Source: an uncultured Coriobacteriaceae bacterium
GTDB taxonomy: Bacteria; Actinomycetota; Coriobacteriia; Coriobacteriales; Atopobiaceae
Assembly (NCBI GenBank): GCA_902793465.1
Contig: CADBDT010000016.1
Span: forward strand, 1 to 64,000
Reading direction: 5' to 3'
DNA length: 64,000 nt
The number at the start of each line of letters is the position of its first letter. The first letter of the stretch is position 1. Made by a program: the position numbers and the translations under genes. Below, one piece after another: positions 32,588-45,300 of the stretch. A model generated the notes under the pieces. It was not told the origin of the DNA. It made no database searches and was given only the letters and a program-made list of their open reading frames with translations.

Positions 32588-33582
32588 TGCTCACCTGCCA
32601 AAAGATAGGTCTTTGCGTCTAGGAGCTCGCCATTGCGCCATCGAATTTTTATGAACGCGGGGAAGCAGTAGACGGTACAGGCTTGTCCGTTGCGCTTTGC
32701 ACGCACGGCAAACGTCGTGTTGGGCAGCAGACGCCAACGATCGTCGGCCAGGCCTGCATCCTGCACGCTTTGCATAAACTCGTTTGTTGCGTCGGTGGCG
32801 CCAAAAGACTGCCAGTCGCCCTCGCCGGGCGGACAGGCAAAGCGCAGGCTGGCGGCAAAGGTGGGGTTGGCGCGTCCGCTGCTGTTTACGTCAAACTGAA
32901 ACTCCAGCTTAAAGGGCGTATTTGCCATCTGCGAGCACCGGCGCGCAATAGACGGCACCGCATCCACAAGGCCCACCTGCTCGAGATGGCGCTGCAGCAG
33001 CTCCGGGTCGCGCGCGTACTCCTGCAGGAGCCTTTCTTGTGGTACGCACTCAACGCGCAAAAAGTGCTCCTCGCGGGCGGGAAAGACGCCGGTGTAGCAC
33101 GGAAACCAGTCCTCGGGCAGGCTGTCAAAAAAGGTGCGATAGGCGTCGGTAGAGCTTGCCTTGCCCGCAGCCTCCAAAAAGCCGCAAACGACATCTGGGG
33201 CATAATTCCAGGTAAGCAGCTGTATGGCGGGCTGCTGGGGGTTTCCTGCGCCGCTGCCAATGTCCCAGCTCAGTGCCAGCTGGCGGACTACGCTTTTTTG
33301 CGACGCAAACCAGCGGAATACTTCGGGATAACCGCCGGTGCTCTCTGCAGAGAATTCCATGTTTGGCTGTAGGTCTTCGCGTGACGTAAGAGCGTGGAAG
33401 TCGAGCCAGGGTTCTCCCTTAAGTGGCAGCTCGAACCACAGCTCGGGAAGTGCATTCGTTGGTTGGCTGCGCGCGAGCGCCTGGCGCGCCTCGGGCAAGT
33501 AGTTGCCAAACAGCGCCTTCTCGCGTCCGTCCCGCGCAGCGAGCGCGTATAGGATGTCAAACCGTAGGTCTAGAGCTGCCAT
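32581..33582 (-). CDS. Uncharacterised protein, paralogue A of a tandem pair
   Basis: This 333-residue protein is related to the downstream gene: KALFGNYLPEARQ, LWFELPLKGEPWLDFHAL, FQFDVNSSGRANPTFAASLRF and IKIRWRNGELLDAKTYLL match the corresponding stretches there. I do not recognise the family. No catalytic motif is obvious. AGAGAGGA ahead of ATG 33582 supports this start. The open frame continues upstream to 33735 only because it runs into the palindromic element. The pair forms a two-gene operon bounded by palindromic copies 5 and 6. It arose by duplication and has diverged strongly, suggesting different substrates or a heterodimer. Confidence 0.75.
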   Translation of the reverse strand: MAALDLRFDILYALAARDGREKALFGNYLPEARQALARSQPTNALPELWFELPLKGEPWLDFHALTSREDLQPNMEFSAESTGGYPEVFRWFASQKSVVRQLALSWDIGSGAGNPQQPAIQLLTWNYAPDVVCGFLEAAGKASSTDAYRTFFDSLPEDWFPCYTGVFPAREEHFLRVECVPQERLLQEYARDPELLQRHLEQVGLVDAVPSIARRCSQMANTPFKLEFQFDVNSSGRANPTFAASLRFACPPGEGDWQSFGATDATNEFMQSVQDAGLADDRWRLLPNTTFAVRAKRNGQACTVYCFPAFIKIRWRNGELLDAKTYLLAGEQC

Positions 33583-33632
33583 GTTGGGTCCTCTCTGCGT
33601 ATCCGTAAAGATTATCACAGAGTGCGTAGGCA

Positions 33633-33734
33633 TGCCGCTTGGGGATACTCCCCCTCGGGTACATCGCGGATAGTCCACCCATAATGGGGAGGGCGACTCG
33701 CGATGTACCCGATGGGGAGTATCCCCAAGCGGCA
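33633..33734. repeat. Palindromic element, copy 6
   Basis: The arms TGCCGCTTGGGGATACTCCC and GGGAGTATCCCCAAGCGGCA enclose the conserved TCGGGTACATCGCG core and a 30-nt apical region. It lies between the divergent paralogue operon and the second AAA-like gene. Confidence 0.92.
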
Positions 33735-33791
33735 CCCATCTGCGCCCGTACTATACTGGTGGCAGAATCTGGAGGTAAGGCGGGGGATCGC

Positions 33792-35486
33792 ATGGCACGC
33801 ACCATAAGCATAGGCGCGCAGGGGTTCGAGGACCTGCGGAAGAACGGGTACTTCTACGTGGACAAGACCGGCTTTGTCCGGGACTGGTGGCTGGGGGGCG
33901 ACTCGGTCACCCTCGTGTGCCGCCCGCGTCGCTTTGGCAAGACGCTCAACCTGGACACCGTGCGCTGCTTCCTCTCGCTCGAGTTCGCCGGCCGCGGCGA
34001 GGAGCTCTTTGGCGGGCTGGACGTGTGGGCGGACCCCGCCATGCGCGAGATACAGGGCACGGTGCCCGTGGTGGCGCTCAGCTTCGCGCGCGTGAAGCAG
34101 GTGGGCTTCGAGGACATGCTGGAGCGCGTGAACACGCTCATGGTTATGGCGGTGCAGTCGCACGGCTACCTCCGGAATTGGGACGGGCTCTCCGAGGCCG
34201 ACAGGGCCGCGCTCTCGCGGGTGACGGCGGACATGCCGCCCGCCACGTGCGCCGACGTGCCCAACCTGCTCTGCAGGCTCCTCGAGGCGTACCACGGGAC
34301 AAAGCCGGTGGTGCTTCTGGACGAGTACGACGCGCCGATGGAGGTCGCCTGGACGCACGGCTACTGGGACGAGGCCTCTGGCTTCATGCGCGACTTCATG
34401 AACTCCACGTTCAAGACGAATCCCGCGTTGGGGCGCGCCCTCATAACCGGCGTCACGCGCGTGAGCCGCGAGTCCATATTCAGCGATCTCAACAACCTTA
34501 ACATTGTTACGACCTCGACGCCGCTCTACCAGGAGTCCTTCGGCTTCACGCAGTCGGAGGTGGACGCGGCGCTGGCCGAGTACGGGCTGGCGCAGAAGCG
34601 CGAGGACGTTCGCGAGTGGTACGACGGTTTCGTGTTCGACGGGCACGAGCACATATACAACCCCTGGTCGGTTACCAAGTTCCTGCAGAGCGGCGGCTTC
34701 TTCGAGGCGTACTGGGCAAACACCTCTGGCAACGGCCTGGTGTCCGAGGTGGTGCGCCAGGGCGACGAGGACCTGAAGGTCGACTTCGAGGAGCTCCTCA
34801 ACGGCGGCGAGGTGGAGAAGGTCATAGACGAGCAGGTCGTCTTCACCGAGCTGCGCACGCGCCCGAACGCCGTGTGGGCGTTGCTGCTGGCGGCGGGCTA
34901 CGTCACCAGCCCCGGCCGGGTGCCGGAGTTCGTGGCAACCACGCCCAGGCGACTGCGCCTGACGAACCTCGAGGTGCGCCTCTCCTTCGACCGCATGGCC
35001 GAGGGCTGGTTCGCCGACGCGGAAGACGACTGGGGCGACTTCGCTCGGGCGCTCTTTGCCGGCGACGCCGAGGCCGCCACGGACTTCCTCTCCGACATCG
35101 CGCTCTACTGCATGTCGTCCTTCGACGGTGCCCGCCGTCCGGCCGAGAGGGAGCCGGAACGCTTCTACCACGGGTTGGTGCTGGGGCTGCTGGCGTCGCT
35201 GCGCGGCCGCTGGAGCGTGGAGTCCAACCGCGAGAGCGGGTTTGGTCGCTACGACGTGGCGCTCGTGCCCACCGACGGCGCCGCGGGCACCGACCCGGTC
35301 GTCGTGATGGAGTTCAAGGTCTTCGACCGCAGGCGCGAGGAGACGCTGGAAGACACCGTGGAGCGCGCGCGGCAGCAGATAGCGGACAAGGCCTACGTCG
35401 CCGGCCTCGTGGAGCGCGGCATCGACGAGTCGCGCATACGCACCTACGGCATCGCCTTTCGCGGCAGGGAGGTGCTGGTGGGGTAA
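33792..35486 (+). CDS. AAA-ATPase-like / PD-(D/E)XK nuclease-fold protein (PDDEXK_9 type), second copy
   Basis: This 564-residue protein has FEDLRKNGYFYVDKTGFVRDW at the start, the P-loop-like RPRRFGKT (44-51), LLDEYDAP (near 175), the family marker WYDGFVF, and a C-terminal nuclease core with Asp in GRYDVALVP and MEFK (near 506). It is full length, and closer to the standard family pattern than the copy at 3221-4804, which has lost part of the N-terminal motif. GGAGGT lies 17 bases before ATG 33792, which is rather far. GGGGG nearer the start may serve instead. It directly follows palindromic copy 6 and is followed by a shrunken copy. The function of the family is unproven. Confidence 0.87.
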   Translation: MARTISIGAQGFEDLRKNGYFYVDKTGFVRDWWLGGDSVTLVCRPRRFGKTLNLDTVRCFLSLEFAGRGEELFGGLDVWADPAMREIQGTVPVVALSFARVKQVGFEDMLERVNTLMVMAVQSHGYLRNWDGLSEADRAALSRVTADMPPATCADVPNLLCRLLEAYHGTKPVVLLDEYDAPMEVAWTHGYWDEASGFMRDFMNSTFKTNPALGRALITGVTRVSRESIFSDLNNLNIVTTSTPLYQESFGFTQSEVDAALAEYGLAQKREDVREWYDGFVFDGHEHIYNPWSVTKFLQSGGFFEAYWANTSGNGLVSEVVRQGDEDLKVDFEELLNGGEVEKVIDEQVVFTELRTRPNAVWALLLAAGYVTSPGRVPEFVATTPRRLRLTNLEVRLSFDRMAEGWFADAEDDWGDFARALFAGDAEAATDFLSDIALYCMSSFDGARRPAEREPERFYHGLVLGLLASLRGRWSVESNRESGFGRYDVALVPTDGAAGTDPVVVMEFKVFDRRREETLEDTVERARQQIADKAYVAGLVERGIDESRIRTYGIAFRGREVLVG

Positions 35487-35530
35487 GGGCGTGCAGCTCG
35501 GAGTGCCGCCCTCCAGCCTGTCCGAAAATG

Positions 35531-35567
35531 GGCGTGCCGCGAGGGGATACTTCCCCTGCGGCACGCC
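35531..35567. repeat. Palindromic element, copy 8 (internally deleted)
   Basis: Only the outer arms remain, GGCGTGCCGCGAGGGG and CCCCTGCGGCACGCC, joined by ATACTT. The inner arms and apical region are gone. TGTCCGAAAA precedes it as at other copies. Confidence 0.85.
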
Positions 35568-36366
35568 ATCTTCCAGACGGCCACCGAACTTATCTACGAA
35601 TGCATACGCCGTTTCTCGCGTCGACCGGAAGGCCCGCGTTCTGCCGTTTGCGGCGACACGGCTACCGTTCGCGGCCAGCTTTGGCGACGCGGCAATTGTC
35701 TGTGCACTGCCAAGCCGTTCTTACGTCGTTTTCCGTTCGCCCCGCACGCTCGGGCTTTGCCGCATTTGGGGCGCTAGCCGCGAGTTATGCACAACCTTGC
35801 TGCAACGTGCATCCGATTGCTCGCGTTGTGGCAGATCGAATGGCCGTAGCATTTTGGTATGGATGCTTATTTGCAAGGAGAGGCCTCGTGTCCAGCGTTG
35901 GTGGTTGAGTGGCATGGCAGACAAGCTGTGCGCAAGCATTGCGGCTGGCATTTTGTCCGGCGCTTAGTTCGTGGGCGCGCCCGTTAGGAAGGGGATAGAA
36001 ATGGGAATGGCTTTACGCTGCACCGACACAACGTAGGTATTTGGCACTAATCAGTTTTACTACATACACCGAGATGCCATCCTTAATGTGCATGGTTAAA
36101 AGTGCCGTAAAAACGGAACGAAAGTGCCCTAACAAGGAACAAAACGAGGGAACCAAAAAAAGCATTTATCCACATAAATCCGCATATGCAAACTAATAGT
36201 AAGCAAAGAATGCATTTTCTGAATAGGTTTAAGCGAGCCAAAACATACCAAAATGGAATATAAAAAACAGTCGTTTAAGTAAGAAAACATACGAGTTTTA
36301 CAGTATAATAAAACTTGTATATCTGTATAAACTGTAAATTTGTGCCGATTTTGAAGCGAGGACGCC
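35568..36366. other. Long gene-free region upstream of the giant gene
   Basis: The left part (to about 35970) is GC-rich with an open frame but no start signal or recognisable protein. The right part (36000-36366) is distinctly AT-rich, as expected for a promoter region. TATAAT at 36304-36309 is a possible -10 box, without a good -35. Near it TACAGTATA and a short inverted pair (TGTATA / TATACA) could be operator sites. Confidence 0.45.
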
Positions 36367-39300
36367 ATGAAGAACCAGCGCGACACAAAGCAGAACGTTC
36401 CCCCTCGTGTTGACGACACAGCCCACGAAACCTGCGGAAACAGACTCCCAGAGCAAAGCGGGCGCTCGGACCCCATGCTAAGGAGCGGGCCATCCGAACC
36501 CATACAAGAGCACGCATACCGAAGTACGAAGCGCCGCAGGGCGCACAGAGCAGGTACGGACGGAATTCTAGGAGCAAAGGAAGAGGCAATGAGGGGATCA
36601 AGACATAGGCAGGAGCGCCACAAGCGCCAACGCCATACCCACCCGCTGCACGTCCGCGTGTTCGCGATCCTTATGTCGGTAATGTTCATGTTTAGTGGCA
36701 TTGACACGAGGGGCGTCGCGGAGGCCATGGAGAGCTACGGCGAGGCCACGCGCAAGACGGTAGCGCTCGTGCAGGCGCTCGACCAGAACGTGTCGCGCCA
36801 GGAGGTGGAGGCGGGCTCGGCAGAAAGCGCCGTCAACCTGCCCGCAACGCTGCGCGCGACGGTGCGCACAGGGGCGCGCGAGTCGGAAGACTCTGGCGAC
36901 GCTGCCGCGAACACGAACGCCAACACCGAGCCCGTCGTCCAGGCGCCCTCCACGGTCAGCGAGCCGGTAGAGGCCACCCCGCCGGCAGAAGAGGGCAAGG
37001 CCGAGGAGCAAACGAAGACAACCCAGACGCCCACCAACGAGCAGTCGGAAATGACCGAGGGCAGCTCCAGCGTGAAGGCCGAGCAGAGCAATAGCGAAAA
37101 ACAAGATCCCGTGTCCGCCGCCGCGTCGTTTGTTGGCGGTATTTTTATGCCGCGCGTGGCCCTGGCCGAGGAGGCAGGCGAGTCCGGCTCCGAAGCAAAC
37201 AAGCCCGCCACCACCGAAGGCAACGCGACGGCCGGCAACGAGGCGACCGAGGACGTCCCCGTAAAGTGGACCATCGATGCCCAGAAGAGCGCCAAGCCCA
37301 CGTTCGACGCCCCCAAGGCCGGCGACACCTATATATATAAGTGCGAGATAGAGGGCGGCTACGAGCTCGCCGAGGGCGTGGAGCTTCCCACCATTACCGT
37401 GACAATCGTCCCCTCCAAGGACTTCGCGTTTGTGCGCACCGCCGAGGTCGATGGCGTGGTGGTTACGGTTATGGCCGACGAGGGCGTGTTCCCCGCCGAC
37501 GCGACCATAGAGGCCAAGGCTGCCGGCAAGGACGAGGCCAAGGCAGCGGCGGCCGCAGCAGACGCGGCCCGCGCGAAGGGAACCAGCGTGGCAGAGTCCC
37601 ACACCATAGACGTTAAGGTCAAGGACGCCAAGGGCAACGAGATCCAGCCCAACAACGAGAAGGGCGAGGTCCGCGTGGCGTTCGCGTCCAAGAACATGGA
37701 CAACCAGAACCTGTCCACCAGCGTGTACCACATGCGCGCAGCCAACGACGAGGAGGCGGCGGCCGCAAAGGACGCCGCCCGCAAGGAGGCCGAAAGCAAG
37801 GCCGTGGCCGACGCCAACAAGAAGGCCGAAGAGGCCAACAGCACCACCGAGGAGGCAAAGGCAACGGTCAACGGCATTGACGCCGAGATCAAAGAGCTCG
37901 AGGCCGCCAAGGCCGAGGCCCAAAAGGCTGGCAACCAGGAACTCGTCGAGAAGTGCGAGCGGTCCCTGCAGGAGGCAAACATCGCCTCCGTCCATGCGGC
38001 CGAGGACGCCCGCGAAGCCGAGCAGGCCGCGCAGCAGGCGACGCAGGAGGCCAAGGATACTGCAAGCAACCCCGCTCCCGACTACAAAGACCCGGCAATC
38101 GTCCTCGTGGCCGAGTCCCTCGACGCCAAAAAGGTGGACGCCTCCGAGGTCGTGAGCGATGCCGAGGCAATAGCAAACGCCCGCAAGGCCGACGCCAAGT
38201 CGACCGAGGAGGAGGCGGCCGCCATCGAGCGTAACGCCAACGCGGCAAAGGCCACCAGCGACGCCATCAACGCGGCCGGTGCGCGGCAGGCGGCCGTTGC
38301 CACCACCAAGGGCTTCTCGCTCTACACCGTGGAGTTCACCTACAACGACCTGCAGTACGTGCTCAAGGGCGACGGCGACGTGCCGCTTAAGGACCTGCTC
38401 AACGCCGTGGGCATCCAGGTGCCCGAGGGCGCCCAGATAGCGGAGGCAAAAAGCTCCAACGATTACCTCTTTACCGTAAACAACGACGCAAAGACCGGCG
38501 CACAAACCGTCTACGCGCTAGCTCCCTTTAAGACCGAGGAGACGCTCGACGTTACCGTGGACGGCGTAGTGTATCGCATAAAGGTAACCGACGACACGCA
38601 CTTCATCACCCCTGGCAACAACAGCATTGCGTGGGGTACCGCAGTCGGCGGCGACAACATCGGCGTTGCCTGGCGAAGCGGCTACAAGTACGGCGGCACC
38701 GCGTTCGATGTCCATGCGAAGATTAGCAACCAAGAGATTAAGTCCACGTACTCCAACGGCGGATACGGAACCATGGCCACCCTTGGCAGTTCGATCGCCA
38801 GCGGCGCATACGTTACCACCAAGAACGCCGCCGGCAGCGAGCTGAGCAAGGACCTGGGCAACGATGTTAAGGTCGGGACGCGCTTCTCGCAGGTACCCGG
38901 CAAGCTCTACATCCAGATCGACTACCTGATCAACAACTCCGGCAACTCCGCACGTACTGTCTCCATTGGCTCCGGTGCCGACATTATGATTGACAACGAC
39001 GACCGCGCGAAGATTACCCCGCTGGCCGAAGGCGCAGGCATGAAGTGCGAGGCGAGCAACGGCAAGTTCCTCAACTACATGTCCATGGACCAGTCGTTCT
39101 GGTACGGGCGCTGGTCGTATAGCTTCTCCTCCAACCTGCACGACTACATAAACAAGAGCCAGAGCAATGCAGAGAACGGCAACATGGACTCCGCGATGGC
39201 ATGGCGCTGGACCCTTAACGTGCCAGCGCGCACCACGCAGATTGTGAGCTGCTACATAGGCATTGGCGACAAAAACAGCTCCAACGCCGAAATCAACAAT

Positions 39301-42300
39301 CCCGACGACATCGTCAACACCGTAAGCAATACGGTGCGCTACTTCAACAACTGCGACGGCACCACAAATCCAAGCTCAATAGACCCGGTTACGCTCGACG
39401 AGGAGGGCGTGTCGATTACCCTTCCCGCGATTCAGCGCGATGGCTATTACTTCGACGGTTGGTACGACGCTGCCGAAGGCGGAAATCGCGTTGGCGGTGC
39501 CAACCAGCAGTACGTGCCCACTGGCAGCATCGCACTCTACGCCCATTGGACGGCCATTCCAAACACGGCTACCGTCAACCTCAAGAAGGACGATGCGCCA
39601 TGGAGTGGGCAGAGGGTCGAGCTGCGCGACGGCAACAACCCCAGCATAGTAAAGTACACGCTTAGCGAGGGGCCGACGCCGGGCAGCTACGTTAACGACC
39701 AGGTGCTAAACAGCCCGCCCGACCATCCGTACGAAATTTGGGTAAACGGGCGGCAGACGTGGACCGAGGGGCGAACGAAAGCGGACACGTTGGCCTTTAA
39801 GGCAACCACTACGCCCACCCGCAAGTCCAAGGACCTTAGCTACCATACGGTTACGGTAAACGCCAGGCTGGACGATCAGCCAAACACCAACAACGAGATT
39901 GCGATTGAGCTGCGGCAAAGTGCGGTAACCAAGTACACGCTTCCTCGTACTGCCAACGGCGTGTATTCCGACATCCTGCAGGATACCGAGGGGAACTTTG
40001 ACGTGTACGGTCTTGGCCGCGACACCAAAGAAGACATAAACCCGGCCCAGGCAGACAAGCGAACCGTAAACATCGACTTCTACACCTTGCAGGTTGCTGT
40101 TGTGGACGCAGACACCGGTCCCTGGACAGATGCTCTGGTAGATCTGTATGACCAAGGTGGAATTAAGGCCAATTCCTGCGTTTACAAGAGTTCCACGGGC
40201 AAGATTGCCTACTACGAGCGCATTCTGCAAAAGGACGAGAACACGGCATACACCGTGCATGTTGTTGATCCTCAAACAAGTCGCGACGTCAATACGGAAA
40301 AGATAATTAAGGCAAATTCGGAAAACCGTAAGGCCACGTTCAACTTCTATACGAATACGGTGCGCATTACCTTCTCCGATACGTCGCAAGAGTTTGCGGT
40401 AACAATAGACAACGACGTGGACACCTACGCCAACTTTGCGATTACGGGCACGGGTACCGCAAAGACCTACACGCAAACCCATGTGTACGCGCGCGACTCG
40501 GGCGATGGCGAGCGCACGTACAAGCTCAACATAGACGGCGTGAGCACCGCGGGCGCGCCCGCAGGGCTCATGCAGGTAACGAGCAACAACAAAACGAAGA
40601 CGCTTACCATTCGCAAGATTGACTACTACAACTACGAGGCACAGGACCCGCAGAAGAAGGACGTGTTCAACCAGGTTGAATACGCCACGGGCTGGGTGCT
40701 GGACGGCTGCAGCGAAACAGAGCCGAGCGAGCCCTACAACGAAGGCTTTAGCTTTGACGGATGGGGCACGAACGGCTGGACCAAGGGCGAGACAAGCTAT
40801 AACCGGTTTGACTTCGGCACCAAGATTACGTCCGACCGCAAGCTCTACGCGCACTACCTTACCCCCACAGTGCGCATAAACCAGTACGTGCGCACGGACG
40901 CAAACGGCAATATGTCGGGCACAGGCACCTACTATCGCATGGCCAACACGTCCATAAGCGGCTTCAACAAGGGCAACACCATTAAGTACGTAACGTTTAA
41001 CCATACGAACGTGGATAGCATTACGCTAAAGAACGCGAGCAACTCGGGCTGGCACTGGGAAAACAACGACTCCAGCACCAACAAACTCGTGTATGGCGAT
41101 GCCAACAACAAAAACCAGGCCGACACCATGGACAATGCGCAAAAATTCCTGCGCGAGAACGTAATCGTTAAGCCGACGGCAGACAAGACGAGTACGATGC
41201 AGATTACGGTTATGGACAAGGACTCCGTAATCCAGGCCGACTCGCCCACGCTTACCTACAGCACCAGCAGCATTGGCTACACCACGCTAACGGGACAGTC
41301 GGCGCGTAAGGAAATCGGTGGTGGAAACTACACGATCACCAGCAACCAGACCTTTAGCAACGGACTTAAGATTTCGGCGGGCGCAACGGTCTACCTCTAC
41401 ATTCCAAAAAACAAGACGCTCACTGCCTATGGCACGAATGGCAGCGGAACCACGGCAGGCCTTGCGGGCATCGAGGTACCTAGCAACTCGACGCTTGTAA
41501 TACTTGGACAGGGTAGCGTAAAAGCAACAGGCGGCAATGCTGGCGATGGCGGCCGGGGTGGCGACAATGCGCGCGATGCTTACTGCGGCAAGGGTGACTG
41601 GCAGCAGTACGGTGGCACTGGCGGCGGTGGCGGCAACGGCGGCGGCGGTGCTGGTGCGGGTATTGGCGGCAACGGCGGATCCGGCGGCTGGGGCGGATCC
41701 GGCGGAGGCCGAGGCCACGGCGACTACGGCTCTGGTGGTTGGGGATCCGACGGCTGGGGCGGTGCCGGCGGATCTGGCGGCAACGGGTCCAATGGCGCCA
41801 GCATGGGCACCGTATACATTCAGAGCACGATTGGCCTTAACGCAAAGGGCGGCAGCGCTGGTGGCGCTGGCATCGGCGGCACCTTCCATTGGGACCTCTC
41901 GGGCATCAATTCCACCAACTACAACGTTAACGATAGAGGCTCTGGTTGGGACAAGGACAACCAATGCGGCGGCGGCGGTGCCGGCGGCGGCGGTGGCGCA
42001 GGCGGCGTAGCCGCAGATGTCGGCGGTGGCGGTGCCGGCGGCGGCGGCGGTGGTGGTGGCGGCGGCGGCGGCGTCGACTGCGGCGGCAAGAACACCAACG
42101 GAAACTGGAGCTACATGCCCACCGGCTCTCGAGGCACGGGCGGCGGTTCGACTGCCGCGAATGGCAGCGACGGCGACTGGGGCAACGGCCAAAAGAGGAC
42201 TGGCGGCAGCGGCGCAAGCGGCGGATCTGCGGGCTCGAGCGGCGGCAACGGCATCTATGTTAGAGATGGCGCCAACTACATGCGCTTCCCCGACAAGAAC

Positions 42301-45300
42301 TACACCATTACCTATACGGGCACTGGTGGAACGCCCGCTACGACGCGTGTGAACTACAACACCAATGCCCAGAAGACCATCTCGTTGCCTAAGTTCAATT
42401 GTGACTCCTCGCACTACTTCCGTTACTACACGATAACCACCAACCCCACGAGCCTTACGGGGCAGACGAGCACAGACTACCCAATTCTTGCTCGCGGCGA
42501 CGTAAGTGGTGCCAAATACCTGCAGGGCAAGTCGCTCACGATTCCCAAAGGCACGGCGGGCAACATAGTCATAACTGCAGTGACCGGCAACAAGAGCGGT
42601 TTGCAGGCAACCTCGGAGGAAATTGAGGTTCCGCCGCTCAACACCACGCCGGCCACCACGTACTACACGTACACGGTAAACACCTATGTGGACAACCAGC
42701 TCGAAAGCGTTGGCCCGCTTACCATCGACGGCGTTGCAGTTAGTGGCGTAAACGGCGTCTACACATACACGACCACCAAGAGCAACCTCAAAACGGCAAA
42801 GCTTGAGGGGGCAAACGTTGCCGTCGTCAAGAACGAGACAAAGGAGTACCGCTACGAGACCGTTAAGGTCAAGGTGCGTGGCTATTTCCCAACCAACATC
42901 GCGCTTGGCAACAACGGTCCGGGTCTTACGATGCCCAACGAGGGCGTAGACCTTTCCTCGAATCTGGACGGGCATACCATAAACAAGAAGGAATACACCT
43001 ACACGTCGCTTAGGCGTGCAGAGGCAACCAACAAGGGCAGCTATCCAATAATTATTGACGGTACTACCGCCGGCGAAACAACTGGCACAAACGGGATCCC
43101 CGTGTTTACCGAGAAAAAGGCAGAGTACGGAAGCACGGTAAACGTGGACTACCATACGATCGAGCTTACCATTGGTCTCGATGGACTGACTTCCGACGAC
43201 GTGGGCACCGTATATTTGCTGGATCAGAACACCGGCGCTCGCGTGTACTTCACAAAGAAGGGTGAGACGACCAACAGCATTACCTACACCGCCACGCGGC
43301 TAAGGGATCAGGCTACGGCCTACAAGCTGTTTGTGGACAGCACTCCGGCAAGCATGACCGAAGGAACGACCACTTCAGGCACCATACGCTTCGAGAAGGA
43401 CCACAAGGTTAACGTTGCGCTTATTCGCCATACCACCAAGCTTACGACCAAGGTGGATGGCGTGCCAACCGACATGGGTACGGCAACGCTTGTGCCGTAC
43501 GGAGCGAGTGGCAGCCAGTCCGTTGACGCCGATGGTGCCAAGGACATGGTGCAGTACACGCCAGGCGACTATCGCGACGTGCGCACCAACACAAACAACG
43601 TGGACCTTTGGCTCAACGCTCAAAAGACGGAACAGACAAACGAGGCGCCAGGTGCCAACCTCGTCCGCAACTACTACACCATTGACTACCAGTTTGCCGG
43701 AGAGGACGGCGAGCAGGGCGAGGTGCCCGTAGACGACAACCGCTACTACGAAGGTACGAACGTCACGCTTAAGTCGCCCGATCGCATGACCAATGGCGGC
43801 AAGACCTTTGTAGGCTGGAAGCTCACGCAAAGCGCATCGTCGAACGGCGAGAACGACGGCGAGAAGGATACAATTGCCGCTGGTCAGCAAATAGCGATGA
43901 CTGGCCACATTACGGCTACGGCTGTGTGGCGCAACACGGACTTCTCCAAGTCTACGAACGATCGCAATAATCCCGACGACAATGCGACCAATAACTTCCA
44001 GCTCTATCTGTCCAATACGCTGTACACCTATAACGGTGAGGTTCAGGTACCCAACGTAAAGGTAACTCGCGGCGTCGAGCCAGAGCCTGGCTCGGATGAC
44101 CCTCCCGTAACCACGCTGATTGAGGGAAGGGACTATCGTATTGAGTACGTGAATTCCAACACCTCGGCAAAGAATACGCGCTTTGTTGGCAACGAAGCGA
44201 TGAATGGCACCAAGGAGAAGGAGTGCGTAGACGTAGGAACCGTAACCGTTAAGGTCATCGGTTTGGGTGACTACGCCGCGCCTGAAGGCGACAGCGAGTT
44301 CTCGGTGCTTACCGACTCATATATGATCGAGCCGCGGCCGGTAGAGCTGTATGACGTGAGCGCGAAGACCCGCCACTACGACGGCACCAACTTCGTGGAG
44401 CTCGAGGTGGGCGGTATCGATGGTTTTATCGAACAGGACGTGGAATTCGCAAAGCTTCCTCCCAAGCCACTGGCTCAGGCCGAAGGCACCGACGTGGGAC
44501 ATTGGCTCGTGGACGTAAGCACGCTTGCGCTCACCGGGGAACGTGCCGAGGATTACACAATGCGTTGCCCGATTGAGGTCTATGCAGACATCACAAAGAA
44601 GCCGCTGACCGAGGACATGGTCAAGTTCATCGTTGGCGAGGACGATAGTTGCTACAACATGAGCGAAACCAAGGAATTGGTGTATAACGGCAGCGCGCAA
44701 GAGCCCAGCATAAAGGTGTACGACCTTATGGACCAGACTTCGGCCACGTATGTGAACCGAGGCGATGGCCGGATTGCCATCAACGAGCAGCTCTCGCAGA
44801 ACAAGTATCCCAAGGACGACATGCAGCTGCGGGTGCCCATCGATGGAGATACGAGCAACACGGCCACTGCAACTGCCGGCGAGTTCCTGCACACGCTGGA
44901 CATCATTAAGTATGAGGATAACCACAAGGACTACTCCGTCTCCTGGAGCGAGAACCACAAGGACGCTGGCGACCGCACGGTAACCGTAACCGCCACAGAG
45001 GGTGGCAACTACACCGGCTCCGTTACCCGCACCTTCAAGATCCTGCCCAAGCCCATAACCGTTACGGCAAAAGAAAACAGCAGTGAGTACTTGGCCGATG
45101 TGGCGGACGTGAGCAAGGCCTATACGGTCGCAGAGACAAACGGCGGCAAGAGCTACGACGGTAGCGACGAGGCGACGCCTGCTGGCGAGACCGAAGAGCA
45201 AGCGACCGCCAGGCTCGCAAAGCTTAACGCTGTTATCTACCATCCCGAGGAGCGCGAGGCTATTGGCTTCAAGGGCGTGACCTCCGTAAAGAAGGGCGAC

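Noticed and set aside
35491..35967. 158-codon open frame after the second AAA-like gene.
   Set aside because: It begins inside a shrunken palindrome, has no start signal, and its composition is not protein-like.
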